DNA from: Amborella trichopoda
Taxonomy: Eukaryota; Streptophyta; Magnoliopsida; Amborellales; Amborellaceae
Direction of reading: 5' to 3'
DNA: 64,000 nt
NCBI RefSeq assembly: GCF_000471905.2
Contig: NW_006499436.1
Coordinates: 234,117-298,116 of the forward strand
Part shown: piece after piece, positions 23,692 through 35,800 of the stretch
How the letters are laid out: the number at the start of each line of letters is the position of its first letter
How positions within the stretch are numbered: the first letter of the stretch is position 1
Notes under the pieces: generated by a model
Told to the model about the DNA's origin: nothing
The model's database searches: none
The model's input: the letters and a program-made list of their open reading frames with translations, nothing else
Program-made: the position numbers and the translations under genes

Positions 23692-24153
23692 CTGAAAAAG
23701 TAGGATGGAAATGTGGGTTTAGTTGAGATTTCAGTGAATATCATTTTTTTTTTCTTTTTGTTTAGAAGGATTAAAGGGCTCAGTTGCTATAGAAAATTGA
23801 TTGAATTGACTAGATTAATCAAGCATTTAGCTGACTTTAACTTCACTCAGTGGCCTGAGCATTTTAAGATCAAATTCAGAGGTTGAAGCATTATTAACAG
23901 TTCAGATTGGACATATGAGAATCCAATGAAATCAAGATTGTTCTAAGGATTCTGACTGGACTACTTGACAATTTTGGTGGAAAATTGATGCCAAGGAGTA
24001 TGAATTATTCAAGATTTTGAATCATTTGAGGATTGACTTAAATGGCAGAGGTAACTATAAAAGTTATGCGACTATTACCATGAATTAATGCAATTTAAAT
24101 AATGTTCAGAATCGGAAGTGGAATGAACAATTCTGCCAAGTCAGAATTCAATA

Positions 24154-24189
<36 letters not shown>

Positions 24190-25965
24190 CTAGAGAGAAT
24201 CCATAAGTTAAAGATTGAAGACCGACTTTGTCCTTTTTACAAAACAGAGAGAGGGAGAAATTGCAGTCCTTTTCATGTCTCTCTTTTTTATCTCAGTAAG
24301 AAAAAAAGTAGGTTTATTTTTACCTTTCATCTTCATTATCCTCTTCCTTATCTCCTGAGCACAAGCTTCACAGTGCATGTGCACCTTTAATACCACTAAT
24401 ATCACAACAGGCTGCAACATTCAACAGGACCAATCAGAATATTCAATAAGAAAATATTACAAAAAAGGAACAAAAAAAAAGAACATTAAAGTTCAAACTC
24501 TCTCTTTCTTTCTCTCTCTAAAATTCAGCACTTTATAGGGGAAAAAAAGGGCAAAAGTACCTCTTCTTTCTTCACTTCTACTGGTTTTGCTACCTCTTTC
24601 TCATCAGGCTTCTTAGGCTCTTCAGGCTTTGGTATTGGAGAGATGAGCTCAACTTTTCTCCCACTTTTCCTTTGAACTCTCTCACAAACCTTCAATGGGT
24701 CTGCCTTCTTCCCCTTCACCACCACCTTATGAGTCTTTGTATCGGTCTGCACCGCTTCAACCCCTGTAGAAACCGTAGATACCATCGAAACACAGAGAAG
24801 AGAGAAACAAAAGTAACAACAAAGAGAAAGAAGCATCCAATCTCATATTGAAACTGTATATTTGAAATGGTTTTCTAGCTGCCGGCAAACTAAAATGCAG
24901 ATAAAATCAAGCAACGGGTCGAAGATTTGTATCCTATACGAAAGAAAGGTTTCTGGTCCAAATTTTAAAGATTTGTATGGTGAATAGAAAACAGGAAAAA
25001 ACATAAGCAAGATCAATCAAGCATAACAAATTCCAGTAGCTGAAGGAACCAGAAAATCGGACTGAAACATGCATTGGGCAAAAATAACAAAAAAAATAAA
25101 CACAGGCAAATTGTGTAAAAATTGTGTAAAAATAAGAATTGGGCCTGAGATTTCTAAGATATTGTCTCTTCGAAATCATGAAAACTGTGTGTATCAGAGA
25201 GAGAGAGAGAGAGAGAGTTTAATCAAGAAAAGTCATCTCCAAGGTGAGGAAACAAATCAAAAGACGCATGCATTGGGTCTAAAACTCTATTATTTTCTGG
25301 TGATTTCAGTAACTTGAATGTAGGAAAAAACCAACATCATTCTTTAAGCCAAAACCATTTTCAGGAGACTGGAAGGCCACTAAACCAGGAGACTGGAAGA
25401 CCATTAAATCAGAGTGAAAAGCACAATCACTTACCATGCAATTTAAAAGTGAAATCATTTTTAAAAATACCCAACAACCAAAAACCAGAGAGAAATCACC
25501 ATTGGGTCCGCATTAAAATTCTTTTAGTAGCCACTATTAATACTCAGAAAAGAGCAAAAACACTGAATTGGATTCATTATTTTTCTCGCAAGCTTCTGAT
25601 TCAAACCTTCAAATCCTTTAAGCGAGCGCCTCACTTTCCTTGCGCACCCTTCGCAATGCATGTAAACTTTCAAAATGATCTCATCCGAGACCGTTTCCTT
25701 AGCCTTCTCCTCTTCTTTCTTTGCTTCTCCTTCTTTTTTCCCTTCCTTCTTTTCCTCCTTTTCTCCTTCTTTCTTCTCCTCTGCCTTCTTCTCCTCTGCT
25801 TTCTTCTCCTCCGGTTTCTTCTCCTCTGGTTTCTTCTCCTCTGGTTTCTTCTCTTCCTGTAAAAAACAAACAACAAAGATTTCTCATCTGAAAATAATTA
25901 AATTTTCGAAAAAAAACTTCATTAATGGGTTTTCTAAGAACTAGAGCTTGATGTACCTCACCCAT
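23333..25965 (-). CDS. HIPP: Heavy-metal-associated isoprenylated plant protein (HIPP), 5 exons, 302 aa
   Basis: Exons on the minus strand are 25965-25957, 25856-25607, 24763-24561, 24411-24324 and 23691-23333. All introns are GT-AG and the total of 909 nt is an exact frame ending TAA. The protein begins MGE followed by a Lys/Glu-rich region of EEKKP/EEKKA pentapeptides (residues 4-55). Two HMA domains follow: HMA1 (about 59-127) with MHCEGC (Cys71, Cys74), and HMA2 (about 155-224) with MHCEAC (Cys168, Cys171). A second Lys/Glu-rich linker follows, and the protein ends IFSDENPNACSIM, a CaaX farnesylation box with Cys299. The family binds Cu, Zn or Cd through the CxxC cysteines and is anchored to membranes by prenylation; roles in metal homeostasis and stress are known for Arabidopsis HIPP5/6/7-type proteins, which this resembles in its MGEEEKKPE start and C terminus. 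Arabidopsis relatives are somewhat longer (about 350-390 aa). The exact orthologue is not assignable here. Confidence 0.93.
24155..24184. repeat. (GA)n microsatellite in HIPP intron 4
   Basis: About 14 perfect GA units, inside the intron between exons 4 and 5. Confidence 0.85.
24324..24411 (-). CDS. HIPP: HIPP exon 4 (HMA2 metal-binding loop)
   Basis: Encodes residues 155-183 with VHMHCEACAQEIRKRI, the second HMA CxxC loop. Acceptor ..TTGCAG, donor GTAAAA, phase 0 in and phase 1 out. Confidence 0.9.
24561..24763 (-). CDS. HIPP: HIPP exon 3 (rest of HMA1)
   Basis: Encodes residues 87-154: GVEAVQTDTKTHKVVVKG, then a charged Pro/Lys/Glu linker ending VEVKKEE at the donor. Acceptor ..TCTACAG is upstream at 24764. 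Confidence 0.9.
25195..25217. repeat. (GA)n microsatellite in HIPP intron 2
   Basis: About 11 GA units. A nearby 14-bp direct repeat ('accaggagactggaag' type, 25362-25400) also marks local slippage. Confidence 0.8.
25607..25856 (-). CDS. HIPP: HIPP exon 2 (EEKKP repeats, start of HMA1)
   Basis: Encodes residues 4-86: six EEKK pentapeptide units (three EEKKP, two EEKKA, one EEKKE), more Lys/Glu, then the first HMA strand-helix with MHCEGC. It ends at phase 1. The long open frames on the plus strand here are antisense shadows of the repeats. Confidence 0.9.
25957..25965 (-). CDS. HIPP: HIPP exon 1 (MGE)
   Basis: Nine coding bases, ATGGGTGAG, followed by the donor GTACAT. Joined to exon 2 they give MGEEEKKPEE, the N terminus typical of this HIPP subgroup, which is why this ATG was chosen. 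The frame that reads through the donor gives an unrelated sequence. Confidence 0.85.
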
Positions 25966-26109
25966 TTGCTCTTATGGCTTCCTTTTTTCTCTGTTTTCTG
26001 TTTTATTGCAGGGAAAATTTAGGATCTACAAATGCTGGTCTTCTCTTATGATTGTGGTATTCTTGGTGCAGAGTTAAGCTTCACTTATAACCGTTCGATC
26101 GAATCTTGT

Positions 26110-26169
26110 CTATAGATCTTGCGGCCTTGGTTTCTTCTCCTCTAGAGCGAGAAAATGCAGGTCCGCCAT
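26110..26169 (-). other. Upstream ORF in the presumed HIPP leader
   Basis: On the minus strand, about 145 nt upstream of the HIPP start codon, an ATG opens a 19-codon frame, MADLHFLALEEKKPRPQDL, then TAG. It contains the same EEKKP word as HIPP exon 2. Whether the leader is transcribed over this point is inferred from a TATA-like element near 26225. Confidence 0.4.
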
Positions 26170-26219
26170 TGCCTAACGCTGGTTATGCAATCACTCGGGT
26201 TTACAATTTATTGCTCTCT

Positions 26220-26232
26220 TTCTATATATTCC
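26220..26232 (-). promoter_or_regulatory. Putative TATA box for HIPP
   Basis: Minus strand reads GGGAATATATAGAAAG, followed by a region that would give a leader of roughly 220 nt before the start codon. Position and motif only. Confidence 0.35.
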
Positions 26233-26239
26233 CTTTGAA

Positions 26240-27015
26240 TAAGCAAATTAGGGAGTACCTAATACTTGCCACTAATTACTTGTAAAATATCGTGGATACC
26301 CTATGGGTTTTTTTAAGAGCACCTCTCATTTTTAAAATGACAAAGATACCCTTCTATACAAATTTTTTTGAGTAAAAGCTTGCATATTGTAAGTATTGTA
26401 ATGTTTATATACTTAGCTAATCTCATGCAGTTGAGAGAAGGTTATGATGAAGATGAGATTGTTTATATGCTTGATGTAGGTCTTCATTGTCTATCCTCAA
26501 TAATGGACGGTGGATGAATCGGTCCTTCATTTTCCGCTCATGTGGAACAACTAATCCCCCTCTCCATTATTAAAAATGATAATTTGAGGGGATTCCATCG
26601 TAAAGTTGGACTGATATCGTATTTATCTGGACCACATGCTTCTCTAACACCAATGATGCAATCAATGATTAAATGGCACATAATAGATCTTTCTTTTTCT
26701 TAATGTATTTCAGGAGATCATATCGTAAAATAGACAAAAAAAAAAATTTCAAAATGGCTGGCCTAATGGAAATTACAGGTCATATGACCCAAATTGGATC
26801 TAGCCAATCTGGCTAATTAATGTTGCATGTCAGTATTTTAATTTTTCTAATAAATTCAATAAACCTGAAATTTTGGAAATACATGCGTCTGAAGAAGGCA
26901 ATTCTAAAAAAGTAGGAAATAATATGCCACAAGAAACGCATGAATCGTGATGCATCATTTATTGTACATCATCGAGGCTATACTATTTCATGAGCCTAGC
27001 AGCTTAAAATCTTTA
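26240..27015. other. HIPP upstream intergenic region
   Basis: No further gene. Distal promoter elements cannot be distinguished by eye. Confidence 0.35.
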
Positions 27016-27018
27016 TTA

Positions 27019-27250
27019 TTTGGGATAATATACTATGAAACGATTTATCTTTCTTACACCGAGCTCACAATCGTTCTTAACCGTTAGATATCAAATTGGA
27101 TGGCATATCATGAAATTTGATATTTTATTTTTAACTTTAAATTTAGTAAATGACACACTCACAACCACCTAATTTAAAATCTAATGGACACAATAATTGG
27201 AGCATCTTTTTACTAAAGTTAAATGACCGCTCATTGTACTCTCTCATAAA
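27019..27250. mobile_element. M4-family MITE, copy c
   Basis: 'gggataatatactatgaaac' at the left, central 'gatatcaaattggatggc', right half 'taattggagcatctttttac' to 'ctcattgtactctctcataa'. Worn but colinear with 38440-38673. Confidence 0.5.
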
Positions 27251-27679
27251 CTGTGTTTCCTAGGAGACATTGTACATTTATTTTAGGGCATTCCAGTCAT
27301 TTGTTCGGTGATAAACAAATGGAAAAAGCTTCACGTACGAGGATGCGGTTTTTATTATGTTATTTAATTATAAATAAAAAAAGAGAGAGAATATCCAAGA
27401 TTTTGCAGTGTCATCGTTGGTTATGTAATTACGTATGCTCCGATCGCCAGATAGCAAACGATGCGAAGATAAACTTACACGTGTCACATTGGGTCCCACA
27501 ACTTGTGGCTTAGCTGCCACGTCACCACACCAAACTGGTAAGGGGACTCTAGAGTCTACCTTTCTGATCAAGAAAACCAACTTCCATGTTCAAAGTTTCG
27601 GCTTCGGAAACGAAACTTCGGGTTCTTATCAAGATTGGTGATATCCCAATTCGCGATTAAGAAGGTCCATCTCCAATAT

Positions 27680-27980
27680 CAAGGGATGGAAACGGACCCA
27701 CACGTGATTCGAGCCCGATGGCTAGACCCGACCTAGGTCTGGGTGTTGGTCCAAAACTTGGACCTGGCGGAGTTGGGTAGGGGTCCAAGTCTAGGTCTGG
27801 GCCCCACATTTCTAAATTTATGAATTTATATTTAAATACATAGATATTTTAATTTTTAGGTTGGTCCAATAGGGTTTGGGTCTGGATCCAGATCCCACAT
27901 TATATTTTCAAGTTTGGGTCCAGTGACTTCAGGTCCGGTCGGTCTGGGTCTGGCCAGGCCCCGACCTGTTGCCAACCTTA
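27680..27980. mobile_element. Candidate small hAT-like MITE, GGTCTGGG-rich
   Basis: Left end AAGGGATGGAAACGG; the right end's reverse complement is AAGGTTGGCAACAGGTCGGG. The interior is built from GGTCTGGG/GACCCGAC words. The TIR form (AGGGRTGGCAAC-GG) is known from plant hAT MITEs. No clear 8-bp duplication could be matched. Confidence 0.35.
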
Positions 27981-29320
27981 TCTGCAAATAAACAGGGAAC
28001 TCAAGGGGCCAGTGGACCCGATCCAAAACAAATAAGGCTTGGGCCAACGCCAACTCGATCTGCTTTCTTTTCTTATTTTTCTTTTATTTTCTCTTAATTT
28101 GCTTTGGGCTTGGGTCAACCCTATGGGAACAAGGACCGGGCCATAATCCCAGGAGTAGGACCGGCGCCACCCTTTACTTATTTTCACCAATATATTAAAA
28201 TTTTGCTTATAAGAGTTTTGGAATATCGGCTTTATTTGGCCAATCGCATATAAGTCTATCTCCAATTATTGGAATATGGACCATATTTTGGCCCATTGTT
28301 TTTGGCACAAGTTTGATTGGAATATTGGAAACTAGATATGGAAGAGTGCAATTTCAGCCATACTTGAAATTTTCACTTAATTTCCTTTTGCCAAATAGGT
28401 TACAAAAGTATACAGCACACAATAAGGAAATGACAATCCAAGTTCCTTTTTTTAGGAAATTTCCCGAATGCTCTCCAAGCATTTTATATTACAAAAATGG
28501 ATTTTTCGATTTTATATGTAATTTGTATTTTACTTTTTCTATTTATTTATATATCACAAATTGTTAGGTAAGTGGATTGCCGAGATTGGAATGGGCAATT
28601 TCGCAAAACCCATCACACCAACACCTAACAAGTGGCAACATGTGAAAGTGACGCGTCACCAAAATTTCCCCCCTGAAGTTTTCAGAATGACAAAAGCGCC
28701 CTTTCTTTACCTTTGGTTTTCAAAATCAAATTGGGTAATGATCAAATAGAATGCTCCTTGTGTTCTAATTCCATTATTTTCAACATTAAAAGACATAAAA
28801 AGGCTCAATTTGTTATTATTTTGTGAAGGCATAAGAGTATTCTTTAAAAACCCCCTCTAAAATCATGATCCCAAAATAACCACCGGGCCAATAAAAACCC
28901 ATGGGATCCTCTGAAGTTAAAGATCATGACATTCAACCCGCTTTTTACCTTTTACATTTCTCCAAATTATTGTGTTTACCTTTTTTTTTTTTTCTAATAA
29001 CCACTTTATATAAATGGAATTTTCGATGCCTCTTTTATCTTAGGAGTTTCACAAGATGAGAGTGAGAGTTACGTATTTAAGGAAGGTTGCTAGAAAGAGA
29101 GGGAGGAAGAGGTCCATAGGTGAAGAAGAGAGAAATAGTGGGAGAACTTTTCCATGATTTAGATAACGAGGTAATTAAGAAAAAGAAATAAATGTAAATA
29201 CTGTAATTTAGACAATGAAAAAAAGAGTAAAGAGAAGGTTAACATGGGATTGATGGGCATTTTATAGAACCATAGGATTATTTGCGATTATCTAAAACAC
29301 ATAAAGCACGAGTTCCCTAA
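27981..29320. other. Intergenic, nothing recognised
   Basis: No convincing gene; two small plus frames (28313-28567, 28561-28749) have no known motif. Confidence 0.35.
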
Positions 29321-29325
29321 GGGTC

Positions 29326-30764
29326 GTTTGGATACTTGGAAATATATTGTCAATGGAATATATTACTAGCGTAATACATTACATGCAAATGGATTGTTAC
29401 TCTTTGTGTAGTACTCAGATGCAACCTAGGATACATTGCTCTTACTTGACACGGTTTAGTACGAAATTGTCTACATTGCACCTTAAATTTGCTCTTATAT
29501 TACTCTTATTAGACATAGTGATTTAATATGGAATTATCTACAAATATATCATTTATCTTTTGTACGCTCAATCATTCTTGTCCTTTAAATTTCAAAATAG
29601 GTGGTTGTACTAGTGTCTTTGAATAAATGCAAAATTTCAAACAAACATTTCACTTCATGACTCACCTCAAGCCTTCCAATTTGACATCTAATATTTGATA
29701 ATGATTGTGACCTCCATTCACAAAAGATAAATAGTCTCGTTGTAGACCTTCCTATTTAATATTGAAATACATATGTATAGATTGCGTGACTATACCATGC
29801 TTGTCATGCCTCAAAGAATAATAACTTAATAATGTGAATTAATATTGGTTATAATCATTGAGTGAACTATTTTAGTCACAACCTTTAAATATCGTTAATT
29901 TATAGGTTAACTAGTAAATGATGATGTATTTAAAAAAACAATTATTGTGAAGTTGTAAAGTATTTTAAAAATTAGATTGAGATATTGAAAGAGGCCAATG
30001 TGTAAGTAATTTATCACTTATTTTTCTGTATCTAAACCCTAATCCCAAGAAATCCTTTTTTTTCTAAAAGAGTAATCATTATAATTTAAATAAAATATAA
30101 TTTAACAATTTTTGTCTCAATTTAAACCCTAATCCCAAAAAAATGTATTTTTTTTTAAAATATTTAATAATCATTATAATTTACCTGCACGGCTCGCTTG
30201 CAGAGAAAGCATAGCGAAGAAAGGCTCATAGACAGACAAGGGAGGCTCGAAGACAGATAAAGAAAAGAGGCTGAGTAAATAGGATTGACTATATCAAAAC
30301 GGCAAAGATAGAACATTTAGTTTCCATAAATGCAGTGCCTGATGAAGAGAGAGAAAGGTCGAGGAAGCAAGGAAGATGAGAGAGAGTAGATCCGAGCAAA
30401 ATGATGGGAGGAAAGAAATTGATACCATGATTTAGAAATGACCTTGAATATGGAAAAGAGGAGCTTGAGAAAGAGAGAAGTGGTAGGCTTATCAGAGGGA
30501 AAAGGGGAGCTTGAGAGGGAGAAGATGATGTACGTAGGAAAGAGGGAAAATGGTTTTTTAGATGCACACCGAAGATTATCCATCATGTGCGTAAAAGATT
30601 TGCCAGCACTCCCCCGGCACGTATTAGATTTCACGATATTTGAGAAAATATTGTGTAATATGTTTTCATTTCTTTACTAATAAATGTACCCAAACAGTGT
30701 AAATGCCATATTCCCTAATAATCTATTTCCCTGTAATATATTTTCAAGTGCCCAAACTGCCCCA
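29326..30764. mobile_element. Candidate TIR element, PIF/Harbinger-like ends
   Basis: Left end GGGTCGTTTGGATACTTGG then AAATATATT; the right end's reverse complement is GGGGCAGTTTGGGCACTTG then AAAATATATT. GGGNCNGTTTGG termini next to TAA are typical of PIF/Harbinger/Tourist elements, and TAA lies beside both ends (shifted one base at the right). A fragment of M4 is nested at 29540-29755. No transposase is seen, so it would be non-autonomous. Moderate support only. Confidence 0.45.
29540..29755. mobile_element. M4-family MITE fragment, copy d
   Basis: Right-hand half of M4: 'ttgacatctaatatttgata' then 'atgattgtgacctccattcac' and 'gataaatagtctcgttgtag'. The left end is not preserved. Confidence 0.45.
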
Positions 30765-30914
30765 TAAACACGCATCACACAAGGTTTTTAGTTCAATGGC
30801 GGCCCCTTAAACACGTATAACAAGGTTTTTTCAGTTCAATGGATTTGTGGCATCGTTACGATAAACGACACTTTTGATGGTATTTCATTTATATATATTG
30901 TTTGATAAGAGTAC

Positions 30915-31321
30915 TGTTAACACGTATGGCCATAAGGCCTATCGTGACTTTGCCTATAATTGTGGGTTGGGAAGCCTACAAATGTGGGACGAATCCTATA
31001 TTTATCACATCTAACATTCACATGAGTCAACATCCATATGAACGTTGGATGAATGTCCTTAAGATCAGGGAAGATCCTTTCTCAGAGACTTGTTGGAAAA
31101 ATAACCGTTAAGCCATTTTCTTCTCCCTATAAAATGAGAAGCTAGAGAGAGGAAGAACTCAACAAGAAAGAAAGATATATAAAGTTTCATATGTAAACAC
31201 AAAACTCCTCTTCTCTCTCTCAAAAGGGCAAAAAAAATCTGAGCTCTGCGATCACCAACCTCACGGCATTTTCTCTAATCTTGAGTTGGTATCATACGCG
31301 CACCATCAATTTCCATTTTCA
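30915..31321 (+). repeat. 5' LTR of the Copia element
   Basis: Starts TGTTAACACGTATGGCCATA, ends ..CCATTTTCA. Contains CCTATAAAATGAG (about 31124-31136), a good TATA box, with GA-rich sequence downstream. Paired with 36968-37367. Confidence 0.9.
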
Positions 31322-31322
31322 C

Positions 31323-31334
31323 TGGAATCATAGC
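31323..31334 (+). other. Copia primer-binding site
   Basis: TGGAATCATAGC follows the 5' LTR within two bases and matches the canonical initiator-tRNA-Met site TGGTATCAGAGC at 10 of 12 positions. Confidence 0.65.
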
Positions 31335-31814
31335 GTAGTTGTTATGATGATCTTGGTGCTGTTGTAATTATCACAATCTCAATTCGGCTTTTCTTTGCTA
31401 TTCCTTGGGCCTGAGCCGTGAGTTCTTTCCTTGATCTTTTATTTATTTATTTATTTGTTATCATCCCTTTTGGAATGTTAACTAAATAAGAGCCATCATC
31501 GAATTTTGCTCTCTTATCATCTCTATTTTAGGAAAGTCCCACTGTGTTTACAAAACTGTAAACCTCTATTGGCAATATTACAGTGAGTTTCAGTGCATGC
31601 CACTGAATGTCAATGTTTTTTTTTTTTTTGACTTTATACTAATAGAATATCTTGTAAGCACATAAAAATCACTTGCTATTTTACTTAGAATATACCTTGC
31701 ATTTTGATAAGCACGTGAAGTGAATTACTATTTTTGGACTTTATAGTCAGAATATCTTGCATTATGATAAGCACGTAAAGTCACTTGCTAATCTTGTTGT
31801 TACATAGCTAGAAA

Positions 31815-31849
31815 CAAACGCGCCAAAACAGACGCTCTATCCACTGAGC
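31815..31849 (-). other. tRNA-like fragment (D-arm half)
   Basis: On the minus strand 'agctcagtggatagagcgtc' followed by 'tgttttggcgcg' resembles the D-arm and anticodon-stem start of a plant tRNA. No T-arm (GGTTCGA) follows, so this is a fragment and not a tRNA gene. Confidence 0.45.
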
Positions 31850-32089
31850 TGAATATGAAAAGCATCCAATTAAATATTATATCCATATATGACAGACAAC
31901 CAAAATTGCCATCCATATCTAGTTGTTAATAAAACATTGGATCCATACATATTTTGTTATCACTATTTTTTATATATATACTTTATACTTGTAAAAGTAA
32001 ATAAGGGCTCACTAATATTTTGCTAGCATGTAAGAAAAATCGGGATCCATCCATATCTAGTTGGTAACAAACTAATATCTAGTTGGTAA

Positions 32090-32265
32090 CGAAATATTTT
32101 TTTAAGATATTGCATGCAACAATATTTTTTTAAGATATTGAGATATTGCATGCAGCCATATTTTTTAGGATATTGCGATATTGCTTGCAGCCATATTTAA
32201 GATATTTTAAGACATTGCGTACAACCTTATTTTAAGATATTGCATGCATCCATATTTAAGATACA
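32090..32265. repeat. Imperfect tandem repeat, about 30-40 bp unit
   Basis: 'taagatattgcatgca(a/g)c' followed by '(a/c)atattttt' recurs about five times with indels. Confidence 0.7.
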
Positions 32266-32398
32266 GAAATATATAAAACGATAGGTAGCACCTATATTTT
32301 TTGAACTAAGAAAGTCGAAAATATTTTTGGTGGGCCCAGCCTCAAGTATTAGTTGTGTGTAAGTCATTGCAACCCCAACATTAAATCGCACATATACT

Positions 32399-32514
32399 GC
32401 ATCTCTATTAAATATTTTATGGTGGATTAATGCACTTACTGCCTTTGTGTGATTCTGCATCTCCGTTAAATATTTTATGGAGGAGTAATGCACTTATTGC
32501 CTTTGTGTGATATA
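32399..32514. repeat. 58-bp tandem duplication
   Basis: 'gcatctctattaaatatttt' to 'gcctttgtgtgat' at 32399-32456, and again at 32457-32514 with a handful of substitutions. Confidence 0.85.
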
Positions 32515-32816
32515 GAAATTGATACGTGATATTTGTTCTTTTATATAAGGGCTCACATATCTTGATATTGCTCTTGCACCCCAAATAAATAATAAAGGGG
32601 AAATTTTGTATAGTCTTCGATAATTGTAGTACTTATTTATAGAGTTAGAAATTGCCTATTTCAATATTTTTTAAGCATCACTTAATAACTGATATTGTTT
32701 TATGAAATAACTACAACTCTCTTTGTACAAGTATTGACTACATATTAATTTTTTGGTACCTTGTCAGCTTCTTTAGAACTTAGAAAGAATTAGTTTGTTC
32801 ACACAAAACTTAGCAA

Positions 32817-35800
32817 ATGACCAGTAGAATTGTAATGGCTGAACTTTCCAAAGTTGAAAAATTGAATGAAAATAATTTTGGTATGTGGAAGAGGAAGATG
32901 AAATATCTTCTCATCCAATCTAGAATAATATATGTACTAAGAGCAGATCCACCAGAAGTTGGTGATATACCAATTGAGGAAGAAAGACAAAGGCTAGAAA
33001 GTTTTTTAGAAGATGATCTTATAGCAAAAACATATATGTTAACTTTTATGCAAGATAACCTTATTAAGGCTTTCGAGCATCATGAAACATCTAAAAAAAT
33101 ACTAGAGGCAATAAAAGCTAAATATGGCTCAACCTCTAAAACACACTTCCAACTGTTGTCAGAGCAATATAATTCATTTAAGATGAAGAAGAGTAATAAT
33201 GTAGTGGAACATGTTAACAAGATACTCGTTATGGCTAAGGACTTAGCCATTGCTGGGAATGAAGTCTTCGAGCGCATGCGAGTTCCACTGTCTTAAATAG
33301 TCTTTCACCTTCATGTAGGATGGTAACAATTGCATTTAAGTTGAATGCAAAATCTCTTACATTAGGGGATCTACCTATGCAACTAACCTTAGAGCAAGAG
33401 CACATGAATAAAGATAAAAAGAGTAAACTCATGTTTGCTCAAGGACCTCCCAAATTTTACCAACGCAAGCCTGAGAACCAAAAATTTCAAGAGAAATTTA
33501 ACAAGATGAATAATAGGTTCAAAAGCAAAATAACTTAGCCCTACGACCAATAAATTAAATATAGACTGCCAAATGCTTCTTATGTGGTTAACCAGATCAC
33601 TTCAAGATTCGCTACCCACAGAATAGAAAACCACAAAATCCAAAGAATAGCGGGAATGAAAGCAAGAGGCGTGAAGTTGTTTGTATGGTCTTTGAGTACT
33701 TGTTGGCAAACCACAACTTCAAAGGATGGTGGGTCGACTCAGTCACTAATCGGTACATCGCAAGCTCAAAATGCCTCTTTAAGGACTTTAAATAAATAAA
33801 AGCTGGGAAGAAACGCATCTACATGGGGAACAACACCTATTCTGATGTATTAGGTGTAGGAACTTGTAGGTTATATGTAGGACAATCGATCTTGTATTAA
33901 TTGATATATATTTTGTCCCTTATATGAGATTAAATATTGTATATGTCCATTTGTTTATAAGAAAGGGCTTTGAAGTCCACTTTCAATTATTGAAAGTAGA
34001 AAGCGTGAACAAATTTATGCGTGGGGACACTTAGTTGATAACCACAACTTATTCCTTCTTCTTCATGTAAATGAGAGAGCTGATAATAAAATTTCATCTT
34101 ATTCTGGTTATATTGATTATGTAATGGTTGTTGATGCATATACTTGGCATCTTAAGCTTGGCCACATAGGAAAAAAATAAATAAATAGGTTAATAAAATG
34201 GGGTCTTATTCAAAATCTAAGTAATATGGAATTTTCAACCTGTCAGCACTACTTGTCAGGAAAACTGACTAGGAAAGCATTCAATAAAGGGGAGAGAGCT
34301 AATGAGTTCTTGATTGTGGTCCACTCAGACATTTGTGGGCCCCTCAATGTTAAACTCATAGAGGGATGTCATACTTCATCACTTTTATTAATGATTTTTT
34401 GAGATTTGGATATAATTATATAAGCCACCATAAATCAAAAGCTCTAGAAAAATTTAAAATATATAAAAATGGATGTAGAAAACCAATTGGGTATGAACAT
34501 CAAAGTTCTTAAAACTGATAGGAGAGGTGAATACACATCCAAAGCTTTCAATGCTTATTGCCAAGGATATGTATTAAAAGACATACAACTATGCCTTATA
34601 CACCACAGCAAAATGGAATAGCTAAAAGACATAATAGAACCCTATTAGAAATGACTAGATTCATGATGACTCGCATTAATCTACCCAATACCTTGTAGGG
34701 AGAAGCAATAGGCACATCAATGTATATTCTTAATAGTGTTCCAACTAAGGTAATATATTCTACATCTTATGAACTATGGACAGGTAGAAAACCTGATTTA
34801 TCTAACTTAAAGAAGTGGGGGTCAACTGCGCATGTCCTAATTCCATATCAACAAAGAAATAAATTAGAAAACAAAACTCTAATTTGTAATTTTATAGGAT
34901 ACCCCGAATGATAAAAAAAGATATCGATTTTATCATAAAGATAAGGGGCTCATTGAAAATAGAGATGCTGAGTTTTTAAAATATTTTATTGAAAAAAACA
35001 TATATGTAGTAGACAATGATAATCCACTTAATATCATAGATAACTTAGAACAACTACTTATAGTGGATATGGATAGCCCTAATCAAAATGATGATGTTGA
35101 AGTACCCACACACCCAATATTAAGTGGTCAAAAAAGGTCTAAAACTCCTCCATCATACATTGATGATTTATATGTCTATACGAATGAGGAGACAGATAAC
35201 CTTATTGACCTAGATGAAATTCATGACCTTTTTTACTTCAATGATGCTATGAAGCCACAAAAATCTCAAGAATGACTCAATGCCATGAAAGAGAAACTTG
35301 ATTCTATTGAAAAAAAAAAGTTTGGGATTTATGTGATTTACCATCAGATAGGAAACTTATAGGTTCTAAATAGATACTTAAAAAGAAATTAAAATCTGAT
35401 GGATCAGTTGATAAATTTAAAGCTAAGTTAGTAGCAAAAGCTTTAAGCAAAGAAATGGAGTCGACTATGTTGATATTTATTCCTCAGTTGCAACATTTAT
35501 ATCTATTAGAATAATTTTGGCAATTGTTGCATACTATGACCTAGAACTTTACCAAATGGATGTAAAGACTGCATTCTTGAATGGTAAATTAAAGGAAACC
35601 ATCTACATGAATCAACCTGAGGGCTTCATAATTAAAAGTCAAGAAAATAAAGTGTACAAATTAAATAAATTTTTATATAGTTTAAAACAATATTCAAGAC
35701 AATGGTACTTAACATTTCATGATGTCATCCTACATATGGGATATGAAGTAAATAGATTTGACCGTTGTGTGTATGTCTTGAAGAGTGGGAATAAATTCAC

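Larger units (their letters stand above)
31335..32816 (+). other. Copia leader with internal repeats
   Basis: About 1.5 kb without coding sequence between primer-binding site and gag, unusually long for this group. It contains a tRNA-like fragment near 31815-31847, an imperfect tandem array at 32090-32265 and a 58-bp duplication at 32399-32514. Confidence 0.5.

Noticed and set aside
25314..25965. Long plus-strand frame and Arg/Lys-rich minus frame over the HIPP locus
   Set aside because: They are antisense or frame-shifted readings of the HIPP exon 2 EEKK repeats.
31815..31849. Possible tRNA gene
   Set aside because: Only a D-arm-like half is present; no T-arm or acceptor pairing.
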